From contig NC_052619.1 in NCBI RefSeq assembly GCF_016545825.1, positions 67,280,115 to 67,344,114 of the forward strand: a stretch of DNA of 64,000 nt, in the 5' to 3' direction. Positions within the stretch are counted from its first letter, which is position 1. Each line of letters starts with the position of its first letter. The notes under the pieces were generated by a model, which had not been told where the DNA came from, did not search any database, and saw only the letters and a list, made by a program, of their open reading frames with translations. A program made the translations under genes and the position numbers. Of this stretch, positions 1-16,950 are shown piece by piece. The stretch is from Eucalyptus grandis. Taxonomy: Eukaryota > Streptophyta > Magnoliopsida > Myrtales > Myrtaceae.

Positions 1-5346
<5,346 letters not shown>

Positions 5347-5477
5347 GGAAGGTAAATGATAGATCAAGAAAAAGGAGCCTTTTTTCCTTCAAGCTGGTTA
5401 TCGAGCTGGTCCTGTCGCCACTCCATCTTGGCCACGCGGGTCTGCAGGATTTATGACCTGCTCCCATCCCGTTCTTT
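5347..5477 (+). other. ABCC gene 1 3' flank / probable 3' UTR
   Basis: Non-coding stretch after the stop codon. It is nearly identical to the sequence after gene 2 (62978-63108), so it belongs to the same duplicated or converted block. I see no clear polyadenylation signal. Confidence 0.5.
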
Positions 5478-6605
5478 GACTCCACGCTTTCAAGCCGAAG
5501 TCCTGCATTCTGTTATAGATCACTGGTCCTATACTTATTGTGCCGAAGGTTGATATCAGCATTGTTTTCCTCTTTTTCCCCTCCAGTCTTCCAAGGATCA
5601 AAGCATAGTGGACTCAGACATTCCCTACAGATTAGCTGGGTTGGTGTTCGCTCTTCTTTCAGTTGTTCAAGTAAAATCGTCCTAATGTCCCAGGTGGAGT
5701 GGCAAGTTCTTGCTCTCTTCCTGTTAATCCTTGCTATCTGCATTTGTTAGACAAAAGACATGATAAAATGCCTCAAAATGAGATTATTATCTTGTACGTT
5801 CTTGTGTTGCTCGCTCCACGAACTTACAAGAATGAGGTCAGTGGCATCTAAAAACTCCAATTGATGGGTGGAATGAATAACAGTCTTCCGAGACAGCATT
5901 TGCATGAGACATTTCAGCGATGAAGTCTTTTACTTTTGAGGGAACTTGCGCAATAGAGCTAAAAAAATGACGCAGTTTTGATGCTTGCCTTGTACAGGTG
6001 AGTCCCAATCTGCACATCGACGGTGCTTAAAGGGTCATCCAGGAATTAGACATTGGAACTGCTGCAGACTCTGGCCATGCTGATTGAAGCCTCTGCTTCT
6101 ATCCTCCACTCAAGTTCATCGCTGTTGCCAGCCACAGTCAAATCTCCACTACTCCACATCTCGACACATCCTGTTCATAGCACAACTTTCCTCGACATCC
6201 TCATTGAAGGCGGAATTCAATCTCCTGCCAGACAAGATGTTCTCTCTCACAGTTCCGGGTTGGAAATCCAAGCACTCTTGTTCCATAGACCCTTACTGCT
6301 GCCTCCGCTGTCCTAGGAATCTCGCCAAGCATACTACACAACGAGCTTGTTTTACCAGACCCGACCGACCCACAAACAGCAACATGGTAAGCTTCCATCT
6401 TTCTAACATTCTCTGAGGCTTTCACCCGTGTATTTTCTTTTGAAGTTTTGATCAACTGAACACCCAAGCGCTTGGACAAGATCAGAGAAACCTTGGTTTG
6501 CACGATCCTGGAAACGAGCTCAGGCAAATGCCGAAAGTAGCCACTGCATGTAATTTCCCAAGGGAACCCAACCCAAGAAGATAGGACATCAACCATCAAA
6601 GCCAC
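5478..6605. pseudogene. Scrambled ABCC fragments (exons 4-5 +, exons 3-2 -, exon 4 +)
   Basis: Three ABCC pieces are joined in alternating orientation. 5478-5749 (+) matches the end of exon 4, intron 4 and exon 5, with TMD2 residues ([13 protein letters not shown]) still readable. 5750 to about 6540 (-) matches intron 3, exon 3 and the NBD1 part of exon 2, including a Walker A variant GSVGSGKTS near 6400-6370. About 6552-6600 (+) matches the linker part of exon 4 (QEDRTS). Stops and frame changes make it non-functional. The start of this mosaic also follows gene 2 (to 63169), so it existed before the two loci separated or was carried by gene conversion. Confidence 0.8.
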
Positions 6606-7376
6606 GCAAGACTTTCACTATGGGCTTGAGGCTTGAGTATGACTGGCGTGGCACGAATACAAGGAGCAGACCTGCCCACGTCACGAATGACAGCATTTCT
6701 TCGGTTCCGCGCGCAAAAATGACGGCCATAGGCGGACACTGGACCAGCAAAATTCTCTCTGCCTCTGTCTCTGTCTCTCTCATATCGCTTCCTTGTGTTG
6801 CTTGCTCTGAACCTTTGATTGTTTGATCATTAACGATAAGTACATTTGATTTCTGCATCTCAAGTTGGAGAAGGTCTTCTTCATTAGTGTAAGACATCAC
6901 TTTATTCAGGGCATAAAGGGTCTTCTTCATAAATCATTCTGAAAAGGAATCGATGTTTCAGATTCTACTTAAAGAGCTGCTCAACAATAAGGATTCGTGT
7001 CCAGTTAAGTTCAAAGATGGAAATGAGATTTAAGTTGAGAGAAGGTGATGATGGATAAGTTCATGGGACGAATTTTGGGAAGCACATAAAAATATTGGCA
7101 AGGCAAATCTTAATGTACAAACAACAGCGGGGGATGATGACCAACGCTTGCCCCTATTTTGGGTCCTATGTCGCTCAAATTTCTCTCCCCCTCAATCATC
7201 TTCAATGGGCCTCAAGAAATGTTTTTGCCTCAAGAAACTATAAATCTACTTCTACGATCTATTCAAATTAAGACTTCCCAAAACTTGACAATTACTCAAT
7301 GCATATATTTGAAAAAAATTTCCATTTAATAGAGATCATGCATGAAGAAACCGAGGGTAACTTTCCCATGTGACAT
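6606..7376. repeat. Inter-ABCC flank duplicon, copy a (no gene)
   Basis: No supported gene. 6860-7200 is recognisably similar to 37900-38200 (shared blocks around 'ATTCTGAAAAGGA' and 'GACAAGGCAAATCTTAA'), and 7240-7376 is similar to 41090-41220 and 43735-43860. It is therefore part of the spacer that was copied with the ABCC modules. A minus-strand open frame at 6589-6930 matches nothing I recognise. Confidence 0.55.
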
Positions 7377-7379
7377 TAA

Positions 7380-8383
7380 GGCTGCGCATGACAAAATTTC
7401 TGAAATAGAAATTGATTTCGACCAGAAATCAATTTCTTAATTTCCATTCCCGGACAAGTTTCGAGAAAAGAAACCCGTTTGATAACGATTCAAAATTTCT
7501 ATTTCTGAAACAGAATTCCGTTTGATAACATAACAAAATTTTTATTTCTAGGAATAGAAATTGATTAGATAACAACATAGGAAATCCTCAAATACAAAAT
7601 AATAGTCGAAATAATACTAAAGCAATATGGGAAATCCTCAAATACAAAATAATAATCGAAATAATACTAATACATTACAAAAGTTGAAAATACAATTTCA
7701 TGGAATTTCCGGCATATTATTATCCCTTGCCATTTTATTAGCAATTTTTTTTCTAAGCATATTTATTTGGTTTCCCTCCTCGGTCAATGTATCGTTTGCA
7801 AGCCCATCCTGCGTAGGTTCAAACAAGTACTGCGGAAGCATGAATATGGGTGCCATCAATGACGCCTATACAACCTTGTCATTTTATCAAAAAACTAGTA
7901 TTATACAAGATTATTAACAAAATAAAATTAATGGTGTAAATGAATATATGAGAATTCTACCTTAAAGTAATGTTTATGATTAGGAACCAATCGGGGGAAG
8001 GTCGGTTTATTTTGATTCTCGAATTGAATCAGTCCAGTTGTTCATCTCTAATTTCTTTATTGTTGCTCAATGAACCTTTAATGGCCCTTGCATAGCAAAG
8101 AGAGAGATTCTCTTGAATCTCTTGCATTCGAATTAAAATTCAAGATTATGTAACAATCTAATTATTTTGATTTTGCAAGAATTTTGAATCCGTAAAAGAA
8201 TAAGGTTAAATTTCTAGGCACGTTTTTTATTCATCTATTACGTAAGAACTTTTTCTTCAACTAGCCATGCGCATACCTTTTCTAAGAGGAACGGCCCCAT
8301 TGTTTTTAAGTAAGCATTTAAGAACTTTGGTCGTTTTTTAAAATTTGGGACCCATTCAATTGCCTTTCATATATAAAAGGAAG

Positions 8384-8417
<34 letters not shown>

Positions 8418-8723
8418 CACGAGCAAAATAAGAAAAAGAAAATTAGCAATAATTTGTGAAGTTGTGTTTATGAGTGAATTAAGTTAGCAAGAAAGTGCAA
8501 GATTTTTTTTATATGGTTTGATTTCAGTTTTTGATTTTTATTTCAGAAATTGAGAAGTTAAAAATTTCAGCTTTTGATTTATTCAATTTCTCTATTTCGA
8601 AATAGAAATCTGTTTGAAATAGAGAAATCAAATTGCGTTACCAAACGGATTTTTGTTCCAAACTTGTTCCGGGGAATAGAGAAACAGAGAAATCGAGAAA
8701 CAGAAATTTTGTCATTCACGCCC
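7380..8723. mobile_element. Non-autonomous PIF/Harbinger-type DNA transposon (1344 bp, TSD TAA)
   Basis: Terminal inverted repeats GGNNGNGNATGACAAAATTTCTG begin at 7380 and end at 8723. Target duplications TAA lie at 7377-7379 and 8724-8726. TAA/TTA duplications and GG-starting TIRs are the hallmark of PIF/Harbinger and Tourist elements. Unoccupied paralogous sites occur near 41215 and 43855, where the flanks run together (GACACCAAGTCC). The interior holds a tandem repeat (7578-7670), a poly-A run (8388-8416) and a 96-codon open frame (7627-7917, one hydrophobic segment) of no recognisable family. No DDE transposase is visible, so movement would need a transposase in trans. Confidence 0.75.
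7578..7670. repeat. Tandem direct duplication, about 49-bp period, two copies
   Basis: The unit starting GGAAATCCTCAAATAC occurs at about 7579 and again at about 7629 inside the Harbinger-type element, differing at one or a few positions. Confidence 0.85.
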
Positions 8724-8726
8724 TAA

Positions 8727-9270
8727 GTCCGTTTCAGGGTCTCATATTTCCTGCCTGATGCACAATTTGCAGACTGTCCTTATAGAGAAAGAAAAGTTAG
8801 GTGGTCGTGGCAATTTAATTTCACGTGACCATGTTTCTATGCTTGGTGCGCTTGTTGAATCCTGGCTGGTGATTGGAGGTTGGAGATTTGAAGCAAAATC
8901 CAGCTGTTGGATCTATCTGCTCCTGCTCAAATAGGGAGAAGCTAAACTGAGTTGAGAAATTTTTGTGGCCTCAACGAGGAAAGAAACCCTATTGGGCATT
9001 AGAGATGGTGAGCTCGGCTGGTCTGAACTTCAAATAGCGAGAGGTCTAAAAGGGGGACCGCAAATTGCACGGTGGTATTCTTTAAGAAGGCAAAGCTTAA
9101 TGTGAAATCAGACGTTTGAGCGGTGGAGAGCGTTATTTGCATATGTGAACAAATTCACGGGGGAGAGCAGCCCCAGCGAGTCCTTAATGTTTTGCACGAT
9201 TGTAAACTAAGTCCTTGAGGTTTTATTTAGTCATGGATTCCGATCAATCAAGTCCTAAGGTCTAATTTTC
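8727..9270. repeat. ABCC 5'-flank duplicon, copy 1
   Basis: Non-coding sequence similar to 41225-41640 and 54320-54735. All three share the block around ATGTTTTGCACGATTGTA followed by a 'GAGNTTTTATTTAGTC' segment. Here it runs directly into ABCC pseudogene exon 1 at about 9271, which shows that it was once the region upstream of an ABCC gene. Confidence 0.7.
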
Positions 9271-9333
9271 GCAGCTGGCTTTTGTGCTTATCGACATTAG
9301 GTTCATAGAATTGTGAATGATGACATTTGTTTT
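9271..9333 (+). pseudogene. ABCC pseudogene 2, 5' piece of exon 1 (TMD0)
   Basis: Similar to gene 1 exon 1 around 133-196 (readable FCAYRH, HRIVNDDI-like residues). The reading frame is cut at 9333 by a solo LTR insertion; the exon resumes at 30780. The first part of the gene (start codon, TM1) is absent. Confidence 0.75.
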
Positions 9334-12291
9334 TGTGACAGCCTGAATTTTCAGAATTTGTTTTTGATTAAATAATTGGGCATTTAATCAACGTGCCGAT
9401 AATGCTATTTTTGAGTTGATTACTCACGAGATAACTAGACTATCTAGGGAAGTCGTTAAGGGATTTTAATACAATAGACTTGAGAATTCGACCGCGAATC
9501 GACTGTTCGACCGTGTTGGTCTGCAAGGGTCATTATGGCACTGTCGAAATCGATCAGAAATTGAAGATAGGCCAATTCGACGGAGATATGTGGTCAGAGT
9601 GTGGGTGATTCCACCTGATTGCAAAATGCTCGTTAATCGGTACTAGATCGATTTTTCTATCGTTTTGGTACCCGATGCCCATAATTGAAATCTTGAGATT
9701 TTCACAACAATCAAGGGTCGCCAATGTGTCGAAGATGAACATTATGACTTGAGATAAATCGATCACGGGTCAATTGCACCAAAATTTCCTAAAAGTTACT
9801 CGGTAGATTAGATTATAGTAAAATCGCATTGGATTGAAATTAACCGTGAATTTGAACCCGATTTCAAAATTGAAAGTTTTGTTGTGTCATGATCTATTTT
9901 AGGAACGTTGACTCATCTTTCGAGGAATTTCGGAGATTCCGGGATTTTTGCGGAAAATTAGCGGAAATTCGGACGGGCCAAATTAAAGGAAATTTGGACT
10001 TCCAAGCCAAACCTTTGAGTGTCAGGGACATACAGAAAATTGTTCGAGATTTTCCTTCAGCGAAATTGGACCTCGATTTGGATAATCGAAGAGGAAATTG
10101 AGGCATATATGGTGAAATTTGTATGCCATTTTGGAGGCCACATTTCTTGGCTTTAAATTGGATTAATTGGTGGAATTGTATTGTTGGAAAGTATTAGGGA
10201 ACATAGTGATATACATGGAGATAAAAGGGAGACCAAGCCATTAATGGAAGAGATGAGATTATGGACTTTTGCCCCCCTCCATCCAAAGCGTCTCTCGCAC
10301 GCCTTTTTTTCCCCCACCGTCTGCCTTGCTTCTGTTTCATTTTCCTTCGAAACTTCATCCCCTCAATTGCTCTCCCTCACCGTTGTTTCTCTCTCTCTCG
10401 CCTACCGCTCCATCATCATCATCATCCATCGTCTATTTCCCTGCCACGACTCAGCCCACCGAAGCCCCAGCAGCACTGAATCTCCCAGCTTGCCGCACGT
10501 CCTTCAGCTCTCACGCCAGCGCACCTCATGGGTCAACACCAACAATTTTCTCTGCTGATTGTTGACCGCAGCAACGCCCTGCTCCACCACCGAATTGCCC
10601 TCCATTTCGCTGCCGTCCACGCGTCTCCTTAGCCCACGAAAACGCCAGCTTCATCCGTCGACGCTGCTTCTCTCTCCATTGCACCGTGTGAATCGAGCGA
10701 AGCCAGCCGTGGATTTCCTCGCCCTAAGCAACCTCTGCCAGCTTGCCCGTTTCTCCATCGCGTATCTTTGGCCCAGCAGTCTTAAGTTTCACGGGCCCAT
10801 CTTCTCTGCAGCAATTTCGGCCCAACTCTCCATCGAGTCCAACTCAGATCACGCCCATTGGAAGCCCATCTACACCGCAACACTTAGGCCTAGCAGCTCC
10901 ATTAAGCCCGTGCAGTAGCCCAGTGATATCAGCAGCCTATTTTCAGTTTTGGTCAAACCCATTTGAAGTCCGTTCAGCCCAACTTCGGCAAGCCCAACTC
11001 AGCGACTCTCAAGCCCAAGAAGCAGGCCCAAGCCAAGCATTTGTTGTGGGCTTGCAAGGCTTTTGGGCCTGGTCTGAGTGCTCGTCAACGCCGTCGAAAA
11101 TTCGAATTTCGGCCGCCATCTCGCTGTTGTCGCTGTGAACCGGTCTTCACTTTAAACCGGTGAACTTAACTTACTAATCCTCGCTTAGTAGGTTAATTAT
11201 GCTTAAGGATTGATTATATTAAGCTAAGTATACTGAGGTGGTTAGTTAGATTAGATTAGTGAAATTTAATTATTTGCCGATGCATGTTAGGTCGTTAATT
11301 GGTGCAATTAGTGAGTAAATAGGCTCTAGTATTTATAGAACTAGTCATGGAAATTTTCCGAGTCCGTTTCGGCATCCAATTAGGCATTACGGGCCTAAAT
11401 TGGATTTATTGGCATTTATTTAATATTTTCCGTAATTATTTATTTATTTATTTATTTTCCAAAAATTAGGCTGGGATAGTTGACAACTGGAATTTTATAC
11501 TGGTTATTGTGGTGCAGTCTATTTATTTATTTGAGCTTTAATTTGTGCTGAATTGATTTAATTGTGATTTTAGGATTTCATTCATAAATTAATTAATTTT
11601 GGTAATAAATTGGAAAATTACCAGGTGTCGGTCTACAGCGCCAAAAATCTATTTTGGGACTGTTGAAAATAGTGGGAGGTTCGAAAGTTAAAACCTTGTA
11701 TTTTGGCTAAGGCTGGCTATATATCCGTACACGTGTATTTTTATCGAGTATAATAAAAATGGTAAATTGATTGTGTCTTCAGAACAAAAATACTGTAATG
11801 GCTCGATGATTCATATGTCATCTTGGAGAATGGATATTATACTATAATAGCTTGATGACTCTCATGTCATCTTGAGAAGAAATTGTTTATATACCGGCTT
11901 GGTGACTCTATATGTCATCTTGGAGAAAGGATGGTATGACCTAACAGTGTGTTATAACGACTTGATGACTCTATATGTCGTCTTGGAGATAGAACGTTAT
12001 GCATCGGTATGTTATAACGGCTTGATGACCCTATATGTCGTCTTGGAGATAGAATGTTATGCATACCTACTTGATAGCTCTATAAGTCATTTGGAGATAG
12101 AATATTACACTATTTATATTTCACCCTGACTAAGGAGTCCTGTATTTTGATCGGACTCATAGATAGTATTGAATGAACTAACCAAGAGATGGTCGTGATG
12201 ACATGTAATTAACTGAGTCGATTAATCGAGGATATGATCTGATTTGATTGAGTGATACTATTGTTAGTATTTATTATTTGAACTGACTTGC
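9334..12291 (+). mobile_element. Solo LTR (Ty3/gypsy, chromovirus-like), 5' part
   Basis: Begins TGTGACAGCC at 9334. The rest of this LTR is at 30278-30774 and ends GACGTGACA. The pair of outer flanks carries a perfect 5-bp duplication GTTTT (9329-9333 and 30775-30779), and no internal domain remains, so this is a solo LTR of about 3.45 kb left by LTR-LTR recombination. It is related to the LTR at 43923-54314 and to those of the element inserted into it. Open frames at 10181-11163 are proline/serine-rich low-complexity reading frames inside the LTR, not genes. Confidence 0.85.
11798..12110. repeat. LTR minisatellite, about 57-bp degenerate period
   Basis: Five to six imperfect units centred on CTTGATGACTCTATATGTC and CTTGGAGATAGAA. 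A shorter-period relative occupies the matching place in the solo LTR at 44530-44815 (opposite strand). Confidence 0.75.
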
Positions 12292-15200
12292 GGTGACATT
12301 ATGATTTTTCCACTTCTGTTTCCGATTAAATGAGTCGGGCTTTTCATCAACGTGCCTATAGTGTTATTTTCTGAGCCAATCACTCATGAGATAACTAGAT
12401 TATTCGGGGAAGTCATTAGGGGATTTTAATGCACCAGGCTTGAGAATTAGACCAAGAATTGACTGCTCGATCGTGTCAGTTTGCAAGGATTATTACGACA
12501 CAGTCGAAAATCTATCAAAAACTGGAGATAGGTCGATTTGATAGAGATGCATGATTAAATGTGGGTGGTTCCATTTAATTGCGAAATTCTTGCAAAATAA
12601 CACTAAATTGATTTTTCTGTCGTTTTGGTACCCTGTGCTCGTATTTGAAACTTTGAGATTTTCACGACAACCGAGAGTCACCGATGTGTTGAAATGTACA
12701 TTGTAATTTGAGATAAACCAATTACGGGTCAATTGCGCCAAAAATCCCTAAAAGCTACCCGGTAATTTAAGTTACGCTAAAATCGCATCCGATTGAAATT
12801 AACCACGAAATTTAATATGATTTGAGAAATTGAGAATTCTATTGTGTCACCATGAATTTTAGGGACATTGATGCGTCCTCTCAAGGCCTTTTTATAAACT
12901 TGAATTGTTGGTGAAATATTCAAATTACAGCAATTAAGTGAAATGGAGAAATGTCATAATTTAAATGGATTTTAGTTTTCAATGTGGGATCAATGGAGAA
13001 AGAAGTTATAAGAGTTTACTTGAGGACTTATTTTTGTTATCTAAGGCCATTAAATGGCAAGGTGAAAGAAAGAAAGGAAAGTAATGTAAAGGCAATGAAA
13101 TTCGGAGCTTCACTTACACAAGGGGAATTCAACTTCATTTGAGTGTTATTTGAAGAGGATAGAGTCATTCAAGGGGGGTAGGTCCCTTGAAAGTGATGGA
13201 AGCTTAGATTTCATGGAAAAAGGACCCTAAGACATGGAAAAAGGAGGGAGGGACCCTTCATGGTTTGTTTTAACTTCTTCTCTCTCCCCAATCTGTGCGC
13301 TTCCTCTCTTCCTCATGGCATGCAACGCCCCTCTCCCTCTCCTTTTTTATTTCTTTCATTTTCCTTCCTTTTCCCTTGCCGTAAATTCCTTTGTCCTATT
13401 CTTCTTTAAGAGTTTCGGTCACCCCTGCCTCGGCTCCCCTGTTTCGGTTTCCCCTTAGTTGACCAAAACAGCAACCGAAAAATAGAGGAAGCTTTATTTT
13501 GGGTGCCATCGATGCTGGTCCAACACCCCCTCTTAGCCAAGCTATCCTTCATGTTCCATTTCTCCTTGTTTGGGCCTGTGTTTGCTGAACGATCGCCCAC
13601 ACCAGCAAGCCCATAGCTCTCCAAAACAGGCATAACCCTTGCATCTTTGTGCCGGAAACTCAGCAACTCCGTCCACCTTTGTTGCCACCACACCACAACT
13701 CACCCATCCTCTGTTTCAGCTCACCACCCCCACCGAAAGACCTCATCTCTCTGCCTGTGCTGCTGTCCAATAGCCAAGACTCCAGCAGCTCTAAAGCAAG
13801 CCACCAACTGACGTCGTTATGCAGCCGCCTCGCCTCTACGGTTGCCGTGCAACCGTTGCTTGGCTCCCCCTAGTCGAGGGGACTCTCTCTCAGTCATGAG
13901 CTGAGGGCTTCACGACCCTGTCCCAAGCTAACCGGAGCCACTCCGGTGCCCCCAAAGGTCGGGACCTTGCTACCGCCGCTTCGCCGTCGTCGGAGGTCTT
14001 TGGCTTTTAATTTAAGTGAGTTAGTTTCCTAATTGTTGATTAGGAGTTGATTACATTTATTAAGTGTTAGATTAAGTTTAATTAAGATTGGTAATTAGTT
14101 TGGTTAGGGTAAAGACTAGTTAGCTAAGTTAGTTAGGGTAAGTATTAGTTAGCCAAGTTAGTTGAGTTAGGACTAAATAGTTAGACTAGTTAGTTATGTT
14201 GGTTAGACTATTTAGTTAGGAATTTAAATATTCAAATAGCATTTTAGTCTAGGAGGTTAATGTAGTGAATTAATTTAATTAGGTATTTGAATAGTGGCCT
14301 CAAGTTATGTGCAATTATAATTCATAGTTAAATTTGGTAAATAGTAATTGGCCAAATAATTGATTTAATTATTTAATATTTTCCGGAAATTATATCGGGA
14401 TAGCCAGTAACCGAAATTTCGTGCTGATTGTAGTGGTATGCTCAATTTATGCAATAAACTGTTGAATTGTGTAATTGAGTGATGATTGTTAATATTGAAT
14501 ATTTATTTCAAAATTGTGGAATTTCGGTAATTAATTGGAAAATACCAAGTGTCGGAGTTTAGACACCGAAAGTATTTGTAAATATTATATCAAACTATGG
14601 GATTTCAAAAGAGATGATACAACTTTTCTGGTTCGATCTAACCGTGTCCCAATACACGATTATTTTACTATGCATTTCTAATATGAAGAAAATGGGCCAA
14701 AATCACCATTTTAATTGAGGTATTTGAGTGCAATGAATGGTGTCCTGGGCCAAAATTGAATAAATGCATGAATGATATGAGATGCCGTCACGAGCCTTTA
14801 GAGCCGGATGATGCTCATTCGGGAATGATATATAATTATATGTGTATACATGTCGAGATGTTCCAATGATGCATGATTTCAATATAATTATATGCAAGTT
14901 GAATGGTACTGTCATGCAAGACAAACACTAGTGTTACATGAGTTTTGAGGAGATATGGTTAGATTGCATGCGGGTGTACTTTTCTCCTAATTGGGATTTA
15001 GGAGATGGACTCGCTGAGACATTGTCTCACTAGTTATTGTATAACCATTTTCAGGTCCCTAGATGAAGGATCATCAAACGAGGTGCAGGGGTCGCAAGAA
15101 GTGAAGTTTAGGTTTTTCTTTAGTCCATGCCAGATGTCGACGGGTCTTCCGTCTAATTTGGACAGTGAGTGACAGTTCACCCTTTTTGTTATCGAGAAGT

Positions 15201-15509
15201 CTGATAGGATCGGAAGGGACTCTAGTTCCATAAACGAGGAGCTCAAAGCTTAGATAGCCTAGACACTTTTCGTTTTGAAATAGATCCATGTGATATTAGA
15301 CTTTTTTTGTATATATACGTTGCTGTATTGTAAGTGTATTTTGTGAAAATATCATCCTACGTTTCTATCCCACTTCTATGTTGTTTGGAGATTGTTATTA
15401 CGTTTCCGTGTGTGCCATAAACTAAATGGGTCGGTGACACTTCCTAGGACGTCACAAATTTTATCGACCACTGAGGAATGTGCATGTGCTCGAGGTTCGG
15501 GTCGTGACA
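12292..15509 (+). mobile_element. 5' LTR of nested Ty3/gypsy element
   Basis: Aligns to the 3' LTR that starts at 20435. It ends GGTCGTGACA at 15509, immediately before the primer-binding region. The outer target duplication CTTGC is at 12287-12291 and 30273-30277. Length 3218 bp, long for a Ty3 LTR but usual for Tekay/Del-type chromoviruses. Open frames at 13234-13873 are C/T-rich low-complexity frames repeated in the 3' LTR. Confidence 0.88.
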
Positions 15510-15521
15510 TCCACATTTAAG

Positions 15522-15533
15522 TGGTATCAAAGC
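15522..15533 (+). promoter_or_regulatory. Primer-binding site (tRNA-iMet type)
   Basis: TGGTATCAAAGC lies 12 nt after the 5' LTR. It differs by one base from the initiator-methionine primer site TGGTATCAGAGC used by many plant LTR retrotransposons. Confidence 0.8.
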
Positions 15534-15699
15534 AAGTTAGTGTTTGGAGTGATAAGGTGCGATGAGTCATGGGATAGTTAGTAGGAAAGGCTTTTAATAT
15601 TCCGATACACGTGAGTGATAGCTGATTGATAGCTTGTTTGTGACATCATTCAAATTCTAATATGGTGTTGGAATGGGAAACAGGTGTCTATAAAGAATC

Positions 15700-16950
15700 T
15701 ACACCATGAGTGAGCAAGATCAGAGGCCTAGGAAAATGGCAATTGAATTTGTTACTTGGACTAGGACACTGACTTGAGTTGGTGCTTGAGGCAATAGAGG
15801 TAAAGCGCTGGCTTAGGCCAGCGCTAGTAGAGTAGCATCGCGGCCGGTTCCACCGGTTGGTGCTAGGGTAGTAGCGCCTGGTGATCCAGGAACTGTTGGG
15901 ATCATGCAGGCGCTAGAAGTGATGAGAGACCTGATGGGACAGCAGGTCCAGAATCAAGCTGTCGTCATTCCTGTTGCCACTACAGGTGCCACTGCTGCTG
16001 CTGCCAACGTTGTTGTTGTTGCCGCTCCTGCTGAGGTTCCACCAGGGAACGTGGTTGTGGAGAGACCTATATACAAGCTGGTGGAACAATTTTTGAAGTT
16101 GAGTCCGCTGAGATTCACCGGTACTGAAGATCCAGAGACTGCCTTTCGTTGGATTTAAAATTTAAAAAAGGCATTTGCACTTTTGAGGTGCAGTGAGGAG
16201 GAGAAAGTAACCCTGGCAGTCTATCAACTGCAGGGTAACGCCAATACCTGGTGGAGAGTCATCTGAGAGATCGTGTTTCTGGGAGGAGTAGTTTCGTTAT
16301 GGGACGCCATCCTCAGGGCGTTCAACGAGCAATATTTCTCAAAGAGCGCCAGAGAGCAGAAAACGGAAGAGTTCCAGCGTCTCCGCCAGGGAACAATGAC
16401 TGTTAACCAGTACGAGGTCAAGTTTACGTAGCTTTCTCAATATGCTCCAAGGTTGGTAGAGGACCCTAAAGAAAAGGCTTGAAGGTTCGAGAATGGCCTC
16501 CTATTAGAGATGAAGCAACCAATGGTGCCTTTTGACCTGAACGATTATCGAGAAATTTATCGTCGAGCTCAACTGATAGAAAGAGATTTGAACGAGCAAG
16601 CTACTGCGTTAGGGTCGAGGTTTAACACGAACAGGAACAGTATCAGGTTCAGGAAGAAACCTATGATCGGAAAAAGATATCACATCCCACCTAATAGGAA
16701 AGGTGGGGTGAGTAAGTCAGCGTCGAGCAATAATCAAGTATGTTGCTTCTGTGGGAGACAACATGGATCTGCACCATGTCATGCTAGGATAGGAGCTTGT
16801 TATGGATGTGGCCAATAGGGCCACCAGGTCAGAGATTGTCCCAGTCGACCAATGGGACAGCAGTTACTGCCTCCTCCACCGATGGTCAGAATCGAAGGTA
16901 TGCACCCCCGAACACACAACAGGATGAACCAATTAGGCTTCCAGCACGAG
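15700..16950 (+). pseudogene. Degenerate Ty3/gypsy gag
   Basis: Structural gag protein of a retrotransposon. Readable segments are an alanine/valine-rich N-terminal stretch (15904-16158), the retrotransposon-gag core (FNEQYFS..AREQKTEEF, about 16320-16400) and a CX2CX4HX4C zinc knuckle near 16797-16850. In-frame stops interrupt it, for example after FRWI, within the core and inside the zinc knuckle itself. It cannot make an intact protein. Confidence 0.85.

Noticed and set aside
6589..6930. 113-codon minus-strand ORF beside the ABCC mosaic
   Set aside because: No known family, overlaps the ABCC fragment, and the paralogous duplicon (37900 region) does not keep the frame.
10181..11163. Overlapping Pro/Ser-rich open frames of 66-131 codons
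   Set aside because: They lie within the solo LTR, overlap in all three frames, and have composition typical of C-rich non-coding DNA without domains.
13234..13873. Open frames in the 5' LTR repeated at 21409-21918
   Set aside because: Frames are shared because the DNA is the LTR repeat; the protein is less conserved than the DNA and has no motif.
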